The notes under the pieces are model-generated. The model was not told where the DNA came from and did no database searches. It saw nothing but the letters and a program-made list of their open reading frames with translations. The position numbers were made by a program, and so were the translations under genes. Below, one piece after another: positions 8,714 to 18,152 of a stretch of 64,000 nucleotides of DNA. Position 1 is the stretch's first letter, and every line of letters starts with the position of its first letter. Source of the DNA: CAYOEV01 sp964403075 (GTDB lineage: Bacteria > Bacteroidota > Bacteroidia > Cytophagales > Cyclobacteriaceae). The stretch is taken from assembly GCA_964403075.1 (NCBI GenBank), contig CAYOEV010000004.1, forward strand, positions 62,001 through 126,000, in the 5' to 3' direction.

Positions 8714-10093
8714 TTACAAAATGTACTTACTTAGGTCTTTGTCTTTAATTAAGTCGCTCAGTTTTTCCTTAACCAGTGTCCGGTCAATGATGATTTTTGC
8801 GTGCGGTCCGATGGTGTCTGGAATTTCATACAATATTTCGTTCAGTAATTTACTCATTACCGTGTGCAACCGACGGGCACCGATATTTTCAAGTTCCTCG
8901 TTAATTCGAAAGGCCATTTCTGCGATCTCCTCAAGGGCTTCATCCTGAAAGCTTAGAGAAACATCTTCTGCGCCCACCAACGCCGCGTATTGTTTAGTGA
9001 GGGCATTTTTGGGTTCTGTTAGGATTCTTAGAAAATCCGCTTGCGTCAGGTTTTCCAGCTCTACGCGTATTGGGAATCTACCCTGTAATTCCGGGATTAA
9101 GTCGGAGGGTTTACTTACATGGAAGGCACCTGCTGCTACAAAAAGCATGTGATCCGTTTTTACCACCCCATATTTGGTAGATACTGCACTCCCCTCCACC
9201 ACAGGAAGCAGGTCCCTTTGAACCCCTTCACGGCTCACATCTGGCCCGCTTTTGCCACTTCCATTGCGCGCCGCCACCTTGTCAATTTCATCTATGAAGA
9301 TGATACCGTTGTTTTCGGCCAGCTTCAGTGCTTCTTCTTTCACCTCATCCATGTCAATGAGCTTGGAACTCTCATCCTCCATTAATATTTTTCGGGCTTC
9401 TGCAATGGTCACTTTGCGCTTTTTTTGCCTTTTTGGCATCATGTTGCTGAGCATTTCCTGGAGGTTTATCATGGATGTTTCGTCCATGGCTCCTCCACCC
9501 ATCATGCCGAGGTTTGGGCTACCTGACTGCAGTACATCGATTTCGATTTTTCTATCCTCCATCTCCCCGCTTCGAATTTTTTCCATGAACCGGGTGCGGG
9601 TTTGTTTGTTCAATTCCAGCTCACTCTCCGGTTGGTTTTCGATATTACGTACGTCAAAACCCGCATTGTTGCCCCTCATGGGTGGGATTAAGGCATCCAG
9701 GATTTTGCTTTCCACAATTTCGGCAGCTTTCTCCTTCACTTCTTCTTTTTTCTGGGTTTTCACCATGTTTACCGCCTGCTCGACCAGGTCACGTACCATA
9801 CTCTCCACGTCCCGGCCTACATAGCCTACCTCAGTAAATTTAGATGCTTCTACTTTGGTGAATGGTGCGTTGGCTATCCGGGCCAGACGACGGGCAATTT
9901 CGGTCTTACCTACACCTGTTGCACCTATGAGTAGAATATTGTTTGGGATGATTTCTCCCTGGATATCCTCGGCTGCTTTCATGCGGCGCCATCTGTTTCT
10001 CAAGGCAACCGCCACGTTTCGTTTGGCATTGTCCTGACCGATGATGTATTTATCCAATTCACCGACAATTTCTCTGGGTGTCAGGTCTTTCAT
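8714..10093 (-). CDS. hslU: ATP-dependent protease ATPase subunit HslU
   Basis: 459 residues. This AAA+ unfoldase feeds substrates to the HslV peptidase (ClpYQ). The N-terminus LTPREIVGELDKYIIGQ is diagnostic. Walker A GATGVGKT is at about 57-64 and the Walker B IIFIDEID near 267-274. The intermediate I-domain between them (about 110-240) is Met/Gly-rich, and the C-terminal tail DLSKYIL matches the segment that docks into HslV. The gene begins three bases after the porQ stop and lies last in a lon-porQ-hslU unit. No hslV is present in the window, so HslV must be encoded elsewhere. Confidence 0.96.
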   Translation of the reverse strand: MKDLTPREIVGELDKYIIGQDNAKRNVAVALRNRWRRMKAAEDIQGEIIPNNILLIGATGVGKTEIARRLARIANAPFTKVEASKFTEVGYVGRDVESMVRDLVEQAVNMVKTQKKEEVKEKAAEIVESKILDALIPPMRGNNAGFDVRNIENQPESELELNKQTRTRFMEKIRSGEMEDRKIEIDVLQSGSPNLGMMGGGAMDETSMINLQEMLSNMMPKRQKKRKVTIAEARKILMEDESSKLIDMDEVKEEALKLAENNGIIFIDEIDKVAARNGSGKSGPDVSREGVQRDLLPVVEGSAVSTKYGVVKTDHMLFVAAGAFHVSKPSDLIPELQGRFPIRVELENLTQADFLRILTEPKNALTKQYAALVGAEDVSLSFQDEALEEIAEMAFRINEELENIGARRLHTVMSKLLNEILYEIPDTIGPHAKIIIDRTLVKEKLSDLIKDKDLSKYIL

Positions 10094-10096
10094 ATG

Positions 10097-11074
10097 CTAA
10101 AATCGTTTGGTTAATTCTTTGGTATTTGTTTGTATCGCTATAAAACTGGTTCCACCTGCCGCCTGATAAGTGGCACGCGAGAACCTAAATTCAATGGCAC
10201 GAAGACGTAGCAGGAACCCATAGGACCATCCAGCACCCCCGGCGGTTTCATCTAAACGTAATTCTCGTTTGCGATTATGGTCATAACCGATTAAGGCGTT
10301 AAAATGTTTGGATATTAAAAATTCGCCGCCAATCACGACCCGAGTAAAAAATTGATCGGCCAGATTGAGATTGTCGTCTGCACTGTAAAATGCCGAGGCA
10401 ATATCTGTGAGGTCGTGTCCCGTGAGTGTAAACCGTACGGGCATATGTTCCGGCCTGAAGGTGATGCCCAGGGTAATGCCGGTAGGTAGTCGTATGGCTT
10501 GATCGGTAAAGTTGGAAAGGGTAGTTCCCAAGTTTCGAATGGTCATGCCAACAGAAAGGTCGGTATTCGGGGCCTGGTACAGGCCGCCTAAATCAACGGC
10601 CAGTGCATCGGCATTGTATCCGGCTAAACCCGAATGAATCCAATGGAAGTTGGACCCCAGGGTAAATGGACCCACTTGATGTGCTGCACCAATGGTAACC
10701 ACGTAATCCTGTGCCTGAACTTCCCCCAGGGTGTTTCCGCTTGCATCGGTCTGCAGGATGTTGCCGTAATCGATGTAACGAACTCCTGCAGCCATGGGCA
10801 GACCTTTCACTGCCCAGCCATACTGCGCATAGATACCCTGAATATCGGCAAAAAATGGGTTATAAGTTGTCACAAGCTGCCCCACCGTAGCTGAATCAAG
10901 TACAGAAGGATTTTGAAAAAACAATGCCACGTCTCCGGGAATGGAGGAAGTATAACCGCCCAACGCGGCAACTCGTGATCCGGCCACTTTTTCCAACAGT
11001 TGAAAGCCAGCCGGTGTTTGGGAGAGGGCTGTCAGCGCCCATCCCGAAAAGATCAGCGTTAAAGCATTTTTCAA
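10097..11074 (-). CDS. porQ: Type IX secretion system protein PorQ
   Basis: 325 residues with a signal peptide (about 1-19, ending ALSQ) and an outer-membrane beta-barrel pattern. N-terminal features match PorQ: GFQLLEKVAGSRVAALGG, then GDVALFFQNPSVLD; the C-terminus has LRLRAIEFRFSRATYQAAGG. PorQ belongs with PorU, PorV and PorZ in the cell-surface attachment and sortase side of the type IX system. The start is a TTG whose TTGA overlaps the lon stop codon, so translation is coupled to lon. Placement between two ATP-dependent protease genes is unusual. Confidence 0.85.
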   Translation of the reverse strand: MKNALTLIFSGWALTALSQTPAGFQLLEKVAGSRVAALGGYTSSIPGDVALFFQNPSVLDSATVGQLVTTYNPFFADIQGIYAQYGWAVKGLPMAAGVRYIDYGNILQTDASGNTLGEVQAQDYVVTIGAAHQVGPFTLGSNFHWIHSGLAGYNADALAVDLGGLYQAPNTDLSVGMTIRNLGTTLSNFTDQAIRLPTGITLGITFRPEHMPVRFTLTGHDLTDIASAFYSADDNLNLADQFFTRVVIGGEFLISKHFNALIGYDHNRKRELRLDETAGGAGWSYGFLLRLRAIEFRFSRATYQAAGGTSFIAIQTNTKELTKRF

Positions 11075-13545
11075 ACTGGTTCTTTTTCTACCGGAAAATG
11101 AAACTCCTTGGGGCGGTCTACTTTTTGTTTGAGCAAAGCCAATTGGAAGACTTCTTCTACCTCACTGACGAAATGAATCTTTAACCCTTTAATGTACCGG
11201 TCATCAATTTCGGATAGGTCCTTTTCGTTGCGTCCGCACATGATGATTTCTTTAATGCCGGCCCGCTTGGCGGCAAGTATCTTCTCTTTGATGCCACCCA
11301 CGGGCAGTACCTTCCCTCTGAGCGTAATTTCGCCAGTCATTGCCAGTTTGTTTTTGACTTTGCGCTGGGTGTATACAGATGCGAGTGCAGTGGCCAGGGT
11401 GATGCCCGCAGAGGGTCCATCTTTGGGAACAGCACCTGCAGGCACATGAATGTGCAAGTCGTAATGCTCAAATATTCGATGGTTGATCTCCCATTTTTCT
11501 GCATTGGAACGTAAATAAGACAAAGCGGCCATGGCAGATTCTTTCATCACATCTCCCAATTGGCCAGAGATGGTCAATTTACCTTTTCCTTTGCTCAGGC
11601 TCGCCTCTATGAAAAGTATATCGCCCCCTACAGGAGTCCAGGCCAAACCGGTGACTACCCCTGGCACTTCATTGCCCTCGTAGAGCTCATAGTCAAACCG
11701 CTCTGGACCAAGAATTTCCTTCACCTGTGCCGGAGTGACCTTTGATTCGTAAGCTTCATCCATGGCTATGGACTTGGCTGCGTATCTGATTACTGCACCC
11801 AATTTTCTTTCCAGGTTTCGCACGCCGGACTCGCGGGTGTAGTCTGTGACCACCTTCTCAATGGCTTTTTTATCAAAAGAGATGTCGTTTAATTTTAATC
11901 CATGTTCCTCGCGCTGCTTGGGAATGAGATGTTTTTTGGCAATCTGAACCTTTTCTTCCAGTGTATATCCTGTGATTTCGATGATTTCCATCCGGTCCCG
12001 AAGTGCAGGTTGAATGGAATCCATAGAGTTGGCCGTGGCAATGAAGAGCACTTTAGAAAGGTCATAGTCTACCTCTAGATAGTTGTCTTTGAAGGCAGCG
12101 TTTTGTTCCGGATCCAGTACTTCAAGCAGGGCAGAGGAAGGATCGCCTCTAAAATCGCTGCTTACCTTATCGATTTCATCCAGAATAAAGACCGGATTGG
12201 AACTGGCGGCTTTTTTGATGTTTTGGATGATTTTTCCCGGCATGGCGCCAATGTATGTTTTCCTGTGGCCACGTATTTCGGCTTCATCGTGTACACCTCC
12301 CAATGACATGCGCACATATTTTCTATTCAGGGCACTTGCAATGCTCTTGCCCAAGGAGGTTTTACCAACGCCCGGAGGGCCATACAGACAAAGTATGGGA
12401 CCTTTAAGGTCGTTTTTTAATTTTCTCACGGCCAGATATTCAATAATTCTGTCTTTTACCTTGTCCAGGCCGAAATGGTCCTGATCAAGAATTTTTTTCG
12501 CCCGCTTCAAGTCAAAGTTGTCCTCGGTGGTTTCATTCCAGGGTAAATCCAGCAATAATTCTGCATAATTAAGTGAAACAGGATATTCTGCTGCTGCGGT
12601 ATTCATGCGCAGCAACTTGTCCAATTCTTTACTAAAATGTGCACGCACCTCATCTGGCCAGTCTTTCTTTTCTCCACGTTGGCGAAGTTCGTCTATCTCT
12701 TGGTCTGGGCTATCTTGTCCGAGTTCGTCCTGCAAGACACGCATTTGCTGTCTTAAAAAATAATCTCTTTGCTGCTGATCGATGTCGGAGTGTACTTTTT
12801 TCTGGATTTCAAACTTCAGTTCTAACATCTGTATGTCACGCATCATGAACTTCAGCAGTCGTTTGGCACGCTCCTTTAAATCATTGGTCTCCAGTAATTT
12901 TTGTTTGTCGCCTACCTCAGCGTTGATGTTAGAACTGAGAAAGTGCGCGAGAAATGTGTAATTCTCCATGTTATCCAATGCCACCTGTGCTTCATCTGGT
13001 ATTTCAGGATTAAGCTTCATGATTTTCGCTGCAGCATCCTTCAAAGAGTTGAAGATGGCCAGCATATCGTCTGATTGCGGGTGCACATTTTTATCTTCCA
13101 GCAATCGGTAAGCAGCTACTAGGTTGGGATCTTCACGTAATTCTTTATCGATGGAAAATCGGTTTTTTCCTTGAATAATGATCGTGGTGTTTCCATCGGG
13201 GAGTATAAACATCTTCAAAATTTTAGCCACCGTCCCTACGCGGTAAAGATCTACAAACGCGGGCTCCTCCACCTTGGTGTTTTTCTGGGCCAACACACCA
13301 ATGATTTTGTTGCCACGATAAGACTTTTTGACCAGTTCAATGGACTTTTGCCTCCCGACAGTGATGGGCAATACGACCCCAGGGAATAGCACCGTGTTTC
13401 GTATAGGCAAAATGGAAAGTTCCTCCGGTATGGCGCTGGCAGGCAATTCTGTATTATCATCTGCCGTTACGAATTGGATCAGTTCACCCGATTCCTCATC
13501 GATATAATCAGCGCCCATGAGTGGATGGTAGTTATATTCAGACAT
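11071..13545 (-). CDS. lon: ATP-dependent protease Lon
   Basis: 824 residues from ATG 13545; a TTG three codons upstream is the alternative. Order: N-terminal LON substrate domain (about 40-240), a helical linker, an AAA+ domain with Walker A GPPGVGKTS at about 390-398, then the Ser/Lys protease domain with PKDGPSAGIT (catalytic Ser about 712) and GGIKEK (catalytic Lys). Lon degrades misfolded and specific regulatory proteins. It is the promoter-proximal gene of lon-porQ-hslU, divergent from the OmpA-family gene with about 145 bases between the starts. Confidence 0.97.
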   Translation of the reverse strand: MSEYNYHPLMGADYIDEESGELIQFVTADDNTELPASAIPEELSILPIRNTVLFPGVVLPITVGRQKSIELVKKSYRGNKIIGVLAQKNTKVEEPAFVDLYRVGTVAKILKMFILPDGNTTIIIQGKNRFSIDKELREDPNLVAAYRLLEDKNVHPQSDDMLAIFNSLKDAAAKIMKLNPEIPDEAQVALDNMENYTFLAHFLSSNINAEVGDKQKLLETNDLKERAKRLLKFMMRDIQMLELKFEIQKKVHSDIDQQQRDYFLRQQMRVLQDELGQDSPDQEIDELRQRGEKKDWPDEVRAHFSKELDKLLRMNTAAAEYPVSLNYAELLLDLPWNETTEDNFDLKRAKKILDQDHFGLDKVKDRIIEYLAVRKLKNDLKGPILCLYGPPGVGKTSLGKSIASALNRKYVRMSLGGVHDEAEIRGHRKTYIGAMPGKIIQNIKKAASSNPVFILDEIDKVSSDFRGDPSSALLEVLDPEQNAAFKDNYLEVDYDLSKVLFIATANSMDSIQPALRDRMEIIEITGYTLEEKVQIAKKHLIPKQREEHGLKLNDISFDKKAIEKVVTDYTRESGVRNLERKLGAVIRYAAKSIAMDEAYESKVTPAQVKEILGPERFDYELYEGNEVPGVVTGLAWTPVGGDILFIEASLSKGKGKLTISGQLGDVMKESAMAALSYLRSNAEKWEINHRIFEHYDLHIHVPAGAVPKDGPSAGITLATALASVYTQRKVKNKLAMTGEITLRGKVLPVGGIKEKILAAKRAGIKEIIMCGRNEKDLSEIDDRYIKGLKIHFVSEVEEVFQLALLKQKVDRPKEFHFPVEKEPV

Positions 13546-13690
13546 GTATGTCAAATTGACAGTTTATTGATCGAATAGAAGCATAAAGTGCTTGACTCAA
13601 TTAATGGTCAATCGCTATGCCAGAAAAAATGATCCCTCGCCAGAATAATAATTATTTTAGCGAAAGATTGTAGAACAGAAAAGGGTATTT

Positions 13691-15679
13691 ATGAGAAACC
13701 TTTTGCTTGGTGGTGTGGTGTGGTTTGGGCTAATGGTGGTGCCTCTGACAGGAATTGCGCAGGACAGTTTGCAATTATCATTATTGTCTGACAGAGATTC
13801 CTTGCCACCAAAGGCACAATTAAATATATACAACTTTAAAAATATTAATCGACTTGCGGATTATTACGATAAGAAAAAGCTGAAATACATCATGGCTTTG
13901 CAGGAGAACCGTGACTGGGAGTCGGTTTATGAATCCCTTAATGAATATGTGGAGGAATTTGGGGTACAGAATTTTTATAAGGATACCCGCATGATCTGGC
14001 GGCTTGCCAAATTGACTGAAATTTATGGTTCGCGTGAGATGGCCCGCTCTTTATATCGCCTGGTGCTTCGCCACCATCATGAGGGCATCGACATCCATGA
14101 AATTGAGGTCTACTATGACAGTCTCAATCGATTGGAGGCCGCGCAGTATGTGCCCATCGATTATTACTATGAGTTGGCGGAGTACCGCTCGCTTATCGAT
14201 ACATTGAGACCGCCCCGAGGCATTTTACTGAACATGGGTCAGGCAGTAAATAGTCCTGAAGCGGACTACGGGCCTACATTGAACATTGCCAATAATGTGC
14301 TGCTATTCACCTCGAAGCGAAATGAGGGGCGGTATTCCGTAAATCCTAGGGCAAATGAAGACATTTTTATGTCTTTTCAGGATGCCTATGGCTGGCGTAA
14401 GGCTGTAGAGATGGGGGCAGTGAACACACAATTCAATGAAGGTTCTGCTTGCCTGAGTCGGGATGGGACCCAGCTCTTCTTTAGTCGCTGTGGTTGTCCC
14501 GATTGCTATGGTGATTGCGACTTGTTCATGGCCACATTGAAGGAAGACAGTACCTGGGGCAATGTCGTCAATCTTGGGGATGAGGTAAATAGTGTTGGCT
14601 GGGATTCGCACCCATCTCTATCTCATAGCGGCGATACACTATTTTTTGCCTCGGACCGACTAGGTGGGTTCGGGCTTTCGGATATTTACTACACCTTTAG
14701 AAAGTCAAATGGCTCCTGGACGCCTGCATTGAATGCAGGCCCTGTGATCAATACACGCTACAATGATGTGAGCCCTTTCTACCATCCGGTTTACGATGTG
14801 CTTTATTTCAGTTCTAACGGACAACTGTACAACTTTGGTGAATACGACATTTATAAAGCACATCGCGTCCGGGGTGACTGGTCCGAGCCGTTGAATATTG
14901 GTCCCCTGGTTAATGGCAAAGGCAGTGAATATTATTTCACCATAGATTCCGAATCGGAATTGTTGTTTTATGCACGTTCTACCACACGCGACCTGAACCG
15001 GTTGGATTTGTATTCTTTTCCACTTCCAATGGAAGCCCAGCCCCTGGCCACCATCACCCTGACAGGCAGTCTTACGGATTCTTTGACGGGTCGGCCGTTT
15101 AGTGGTATTGTCTCCATCATCGACTTGGATGAAGGAGTGGAGGTGGCACCCAAGTTTTTGAAACCGGATGGTACTTTCGAATTTCAATTGATTGACCGGC
15201 GCAATTATTTGCTGGTGATTCAGGGCGATGAGTTTTTCCGTATTGAAGAGGTATTTTTCCTCGATGGCCCACGTGAAATACGAAAGGTGACAGAGCCGCT
15301 CACCAGTAAAGTGAAATTTGAGTCTATAGAATTTGATGTGGGCCGTTCTGAGTTGAAGGAGGAAATGTATGCCGACTTGAACAAGATCGTCAATTTCATG
15401 TTTGATAACCCAGATTTCAAACTCAAGATATCCGGACATACTGATTCTTTTGGTTCCGAGCAAGTGAACCTGCGCTTATCCAGAGATCGGGCCAAGAGTA
15501 TCTATGACTACATGGTGGGGTTTTCCGGAATACAGCCAGCTCGTGTGAAATGGGCCGGATATGGTCATTCAAAGCCCATTGTACCGGAGGAAAGAACAGC
15601 TGCCGACAAGCGACTTAACCGCCGGGTAGAATTTGAAATTTACCGTGAGGGACCATCCGAATCCGGGGGTTCCGAGTGA
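13691..15679 (+). CDS. OmpA-family protein with helical, beta-propeller and CRD domains (PorE-like)
   Basis: 662 residues. Signal peptide (about 1-23, GIAQD), then a helical TPR-like region (about 45-155), PD40/WD40-type propeller repeats (about 190-440; repeated NPRANEDIFMS, DLFMATL, DIYYTF and DIYKA blade ends), a carboxypeptidase-regulatory-like domain (about 455-520) and a C-terminal OmpA peptidoglycan-binding domain (about 545-655, with SGHTDSFGSEQVNLRLSRDRA and NRRVEFEI). This order equals that of the type IX secretion component PorE, but such proteins occur in several copies per genome, so the PorE assignment is only tentative. Cysteines cluster near SRCGCPDCYGDCD (about 262-278), perhaps disulfide or metal binding. 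Confidence 0.75.
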   Translation: MRNLLLGGVVWFGLMVVPLTGIAQDSLQLSLLSDRDSLPPKAQLNIYNFKNINRLADYYDKKKLKYIMALQENRDWESVYESLNEYVEEFGVQNFYKDTRMIWRLAKLTEIYGSREMARSLYRLVLRHHHEGIDIHEIEVYYDSLNRLEAAQYVPIDYYYELAEYRSLIDTLRPPRGILLNMGQAVNSPEADYGPTLNIANNVLLFTSKRNEGRYSVNPRANEDIFMSFQDAYGWRKAVEMGAVNTQFNEGSACLSRDGTQLFFSRCGCPDCYGDCDLFMATLKEDSTWGNVVNLGDEVNSVGWDSHPSLSHSGDTLFFASDRLGGFGLSDIYYTFRKSNGSWTPALNAGPVINTRYNDVSPFYHPVYDVLYFSSNGQLYNFGEYDIYKAHRVRGDWSEPLNIGPLVNGKGSEYYFTIDSESELLFYARSTTRDLNRLDLYSFPLPMEAQPLATITLTGSLTDSLTGRPFSGIVSIIDLDEGVEVAPKFLKPDGTFEFQLIDRRNYLLVIQGDEFFRIEEVFFLDGPREIRKVTEPLTSKVKFESIEFDVGRSELKEEMYADLNKIVNFMFDNPDFKLKISGHTDSFGSEQVNLRLSRDRAKSIYDYMVGFSGIQPARVKWAGYGHSKPIVPEERTAADKRLNRRVEFEIYREGPSESGGSE

Positions 15680-15680
15680 A

Positions 15681-16991
15681 TCAAAACAATTTGATGATGT
15701 CGTTGCCGATCACAAACACCATCAAAGCCAATAAGATCACCATGCCCACTTTTTGCGCATTTTCAAGAAACTTTTCACCTGGTTTTCTACCAGAGATAAT
15801 TTCGTAGGAAATGAACATGACATGACCACCATCCAGTGCTGGAATGGGCAAGAGGTTCATGAAGGCCAATACCATTGAGAGCAAACCGATGAGCCTCCAG
15901 AAATTCATCCAATCCCACTGACCACCAAAAAAGCGGGCAATACCAATCGGCCCTGATAGGGATTTCCGGGCATCTACCTCACCCGAAAACATCTTACCAA
16001 AACCAACGATGTTGTAATAGACCACACCAAAAGCACGTTGTGTGCCTTGGGTAAGTGCTTGCGCCAGGCTCAATGGGTTCTTGATAAAATTTAACTGGCT
16101 GGCAACAGCAAAGCCAATGGTACCTTCCTCACTAAGGTCCATTTTCAATTCCATCTTTTGGCCATTGCGGGACACCTGTAGGGTGATTGGTTGGCTGGCC
16201 AGCGTATCCAGACCACTTTTTAATTCGTCGAAATAAGTGACAGGTGTACCATTTAACCCAGTTATTTTGTCTCCGGCCGTCAGCCCCGCATCCAGACCAG
16301 GATTACGAGATACCAACCCTACTTCAAATGGGAGCCTGGGTTGAATGAAGGATAACCGTTCGCGGTCATCAGCCATTTCTTCCAGTAGATTGGAAGGTAA
16401 ATTTATCCGTAGCTGCTCGCTACTCCGCTGTATGGTGTAGAAAGCATTGCTGCCTAAAAGTACATCTGGGCTAACCAGGTCACTGAATCGGTCATAATCT
16501 TCTCCGTTGATATCGAGAATTACGTCGCCCGTCTGCAGCCCCATTTTTTTGCCCAGTTCTCCTGCTTCGATGCCATGTTTCACAATCTCTGATTTTGGAA
16601 TGTAGGGGTCTCCATTCATTTTGGCCAGTACCACAAACACGAGAATACCAGTTGCCACATTCATAATGATACCCCCTAGCATTACGATCAATCTTTGCCA
16701 GGCCGGTTTGGCTCGAAATTCCCAGGGCTCGGGTTCGCTACTCATGGATTTGGTATCCAGCGATTCGTCTATCATACCGGATATCTTCACAAAACCGCCC
16801 AGGGGAATGGCCCCTAAAGCGTATTCTGTTTCTCCGAACTTTTTTCCTATGATTTTCGGAGGAAATCCAATGTAATATTTCTCCACCCGCATACCGAACG
16901 CCTTAGCTGCCCAAAGGTGTCCAAACTCATGCAATCCCACCATTATGGTCAGTGCCAACAGGAGCTGGCCGGCCATTATCAATGCTTCCAT
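15681..16991 (-). CDS. rseP: Site-2 metalloprotease RseP
   Basis: 436 residues. Intramembrane zinc protease: HEFGH at 21-25 in the first membrane helix and the ALDGGHV motif in a later helix (around 385) supply the zinc ligands. Two PDZ-like regions lie between them (about 130-200 and 205-285). It cleaves membrane-spanning anti-sigma factors and remnant signal peptides. It follows dxr with a single-base gap, a common arrangement in this phylum. The 3' end meets the OmpA-family gene with one base between stops. Confidence 0.94.
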   Translation of the reverse strand: MEALIMAGQLLLALTIMVGLHEFGHLWAAKAFGMRVEKYYIGFPPKIIGKKFGETEYALGAIPLGGFVKISGMIDESLDTKSMSSEPEPWEFRAKPAWQRLIVMLGGIIMNVATGILVFVVLAKMNGDPYIPKSEIVKHGIEAGELGKKMGLQTGDVILDINGEDYDRFSDLVSPDVLLGSNAFYTIQRSSEQLRINLPSNLLEEMADDRERLSFIQPRLPFEVGLVSRNPGLDAGLTAGDKITGLNGTPVTYFDELKSGLDTLASQPITLQVSRNGQKMELKMDLSEEGTIGFAVASQLNFIKNPLSLAQALTQGTQRAFGVVYYNIVGFGKMFSGEVDARKSLSGPIGIARFFGGQWDWMNFWRLIGLLSMVLAFMNLLPIPALDGGHVMFISYEIISGRKPGEKFLENAQKVGMVILLALMVFVIGNDIIKLF

Positions 16992-16992
16992 T

Positions 16993-18141
16993 TTATTTGA
17001 TTAATTCCAATGCTTTAATTCTTGCCTCTTTATCTGTATGTACAAAATCGTCCATATTCGGGGTGCGAATATAACTTACCTGCTCGAGGCAGTTTTCTAT
17101 CACATCTGATATTTCGAGGAATCCAATTTTATCTTTCAGAAAAGCTTCAACTGCAATTTCGTTGGCGGCGTTCAGCGTGCAGGGCCAGTTGCCTCCTTTT
17201 TCTGTACAGTCATAGGCCAGCTGTAGATTACGAAAAGTATGGGTATCGGGTTGTTCAAAAGTGAGGCTGGGATAATCTGCAAAGTTGAATCGGGGGTAAT
17301 TGGCTCGCAATCGATCCGGATAGCTCAGTGCATATTGAATCGGTACGCGCATGTCTGGCATGCCCATCTGGGCTTTGATGGAGCTGTCTTTAAATTGCAC
17401 CATGGAATGAATGATCGACTGCGGATGTACCACCACTTCAATTTGTTCTAGGGGCAGAGAAAAGAGCCATTTCGCTTCGATCACCTCTAATCCCTTGTTC
17501 ATCAAAGTAGCGGAATCGATGGTAATTTTTGCACCCATCTCCCAGTTGGGATGTTTCAATGCCTCTTTTTTGGTAACATTTTTTAACTCTTCTCTTAGTC
17601 GCCCCCGGAAAGGTCCGCCTGACGCAGTAAGAATTAATTTTTCGATGGGATTGTGGAATTCGCCCACCAGGCACTGGAAGATGGCAGAATGCTCAGAGTC
17701 TACCGGGTAGATGTTTACCCCATGGGCTTTTGCCAGCTTTGTGATTAATTCACCAGCAACTACCAGCGTTTCTTTGTTGGCCAGGGCAATGGTTTTCCCA
17801 GATTCAATGGCTTTTATGGTTGGAATGAGACCGGCGTAGCCGACCATAGCGGTGAGTACCAAATCTATGGTATCCATTTGTACCACTTCAGCCAGCGCTT
17901 TTTCTCCGGTGTATACTTTTATATTGTGCGCGTTTAGTGCTTCACGCACGCCACTGTACAGCGATTCATTACCTATTACCACGCAGTTGGGCTTGTATTC
18001 AAGCGCCTGGCTGATGAGCAGGTCGGCATTGTTCTGTGCGGTGAGCACCTCTGCTCGGAAGTTTTCGGGAAAACGTTGAATGACGTCCAATGTCTGCGTA
18101 CCGATGGACCCTGTAGATCCTAGAATCGCAATGTTTTTCAT
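16993..18141 (-). CDS. dxr: 1-deoxy-D-xylulose 5-phosphate reductoisomerase
   Basis: 382 residues. Converts DXP to MEP with NADPH in the non-mevalonate isoprenoid pathway. The NADPH-binding start GSTGSIGTQTLDVI is at 8-21; ALANKETLVVAG and the metal/substrate loops PVDSEHSAIFQ and TASGGPFRG follow, with NKGLEVIEA further on. Length is typical. It sits between the GH3-like gene (upstream, 11 bases) and rseP (downstream, 1 base), forming a likely three-gene transcript. Confidence 0.97.
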   Translation of the reverse strand: MKNIAILGSTGSIGTQTLDVIQRFPENFRAEVLTAQNNADLLISQALEYKPNCVVIGNESLYSGVREALNAHNIKVYTGEKALAEVVQMDTIDLVLTAMVGYAGLIPTIKAIESGKTIALANKETLVVAGELITKLAKAHGVNIYPVDSEHSAIFQCLVGEFHNPIEKLILTASGGPFRGRLREELKNVTKKEALKHPNWEMGAKITIDSATLMNKGLEVIEAKWLFSLPLEQIEVVVHPQSIIHSMVQFKDSSIKAQMGMPDMRVPIQYALSYPDRLRANYPRFNFADYPSLTFEQPDTHTFRNLQLAYDCTEKGGNWPCTLNAANEIAVEAFLKDKIGFLEISDVIENCLEQVSYIRTPNMDDFVHTDKEARIKALELIK

Positions 18142-18152
18142 GTATTTTAGAC

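Noticed and set aside
9252..9824. 190-residue plus-strand frame antisense to hslU
   Set aside because: Ser- and Arg-rich translation, no family resemblance, fully inside a confident gene on the other strand.
14705..15463. 252-residue minus-strand frame antisense to the OmpA-family gene
   Set aside because: Low-complexity translation without homology signs, and it overlaps the conserved OmpA-domain coding region.
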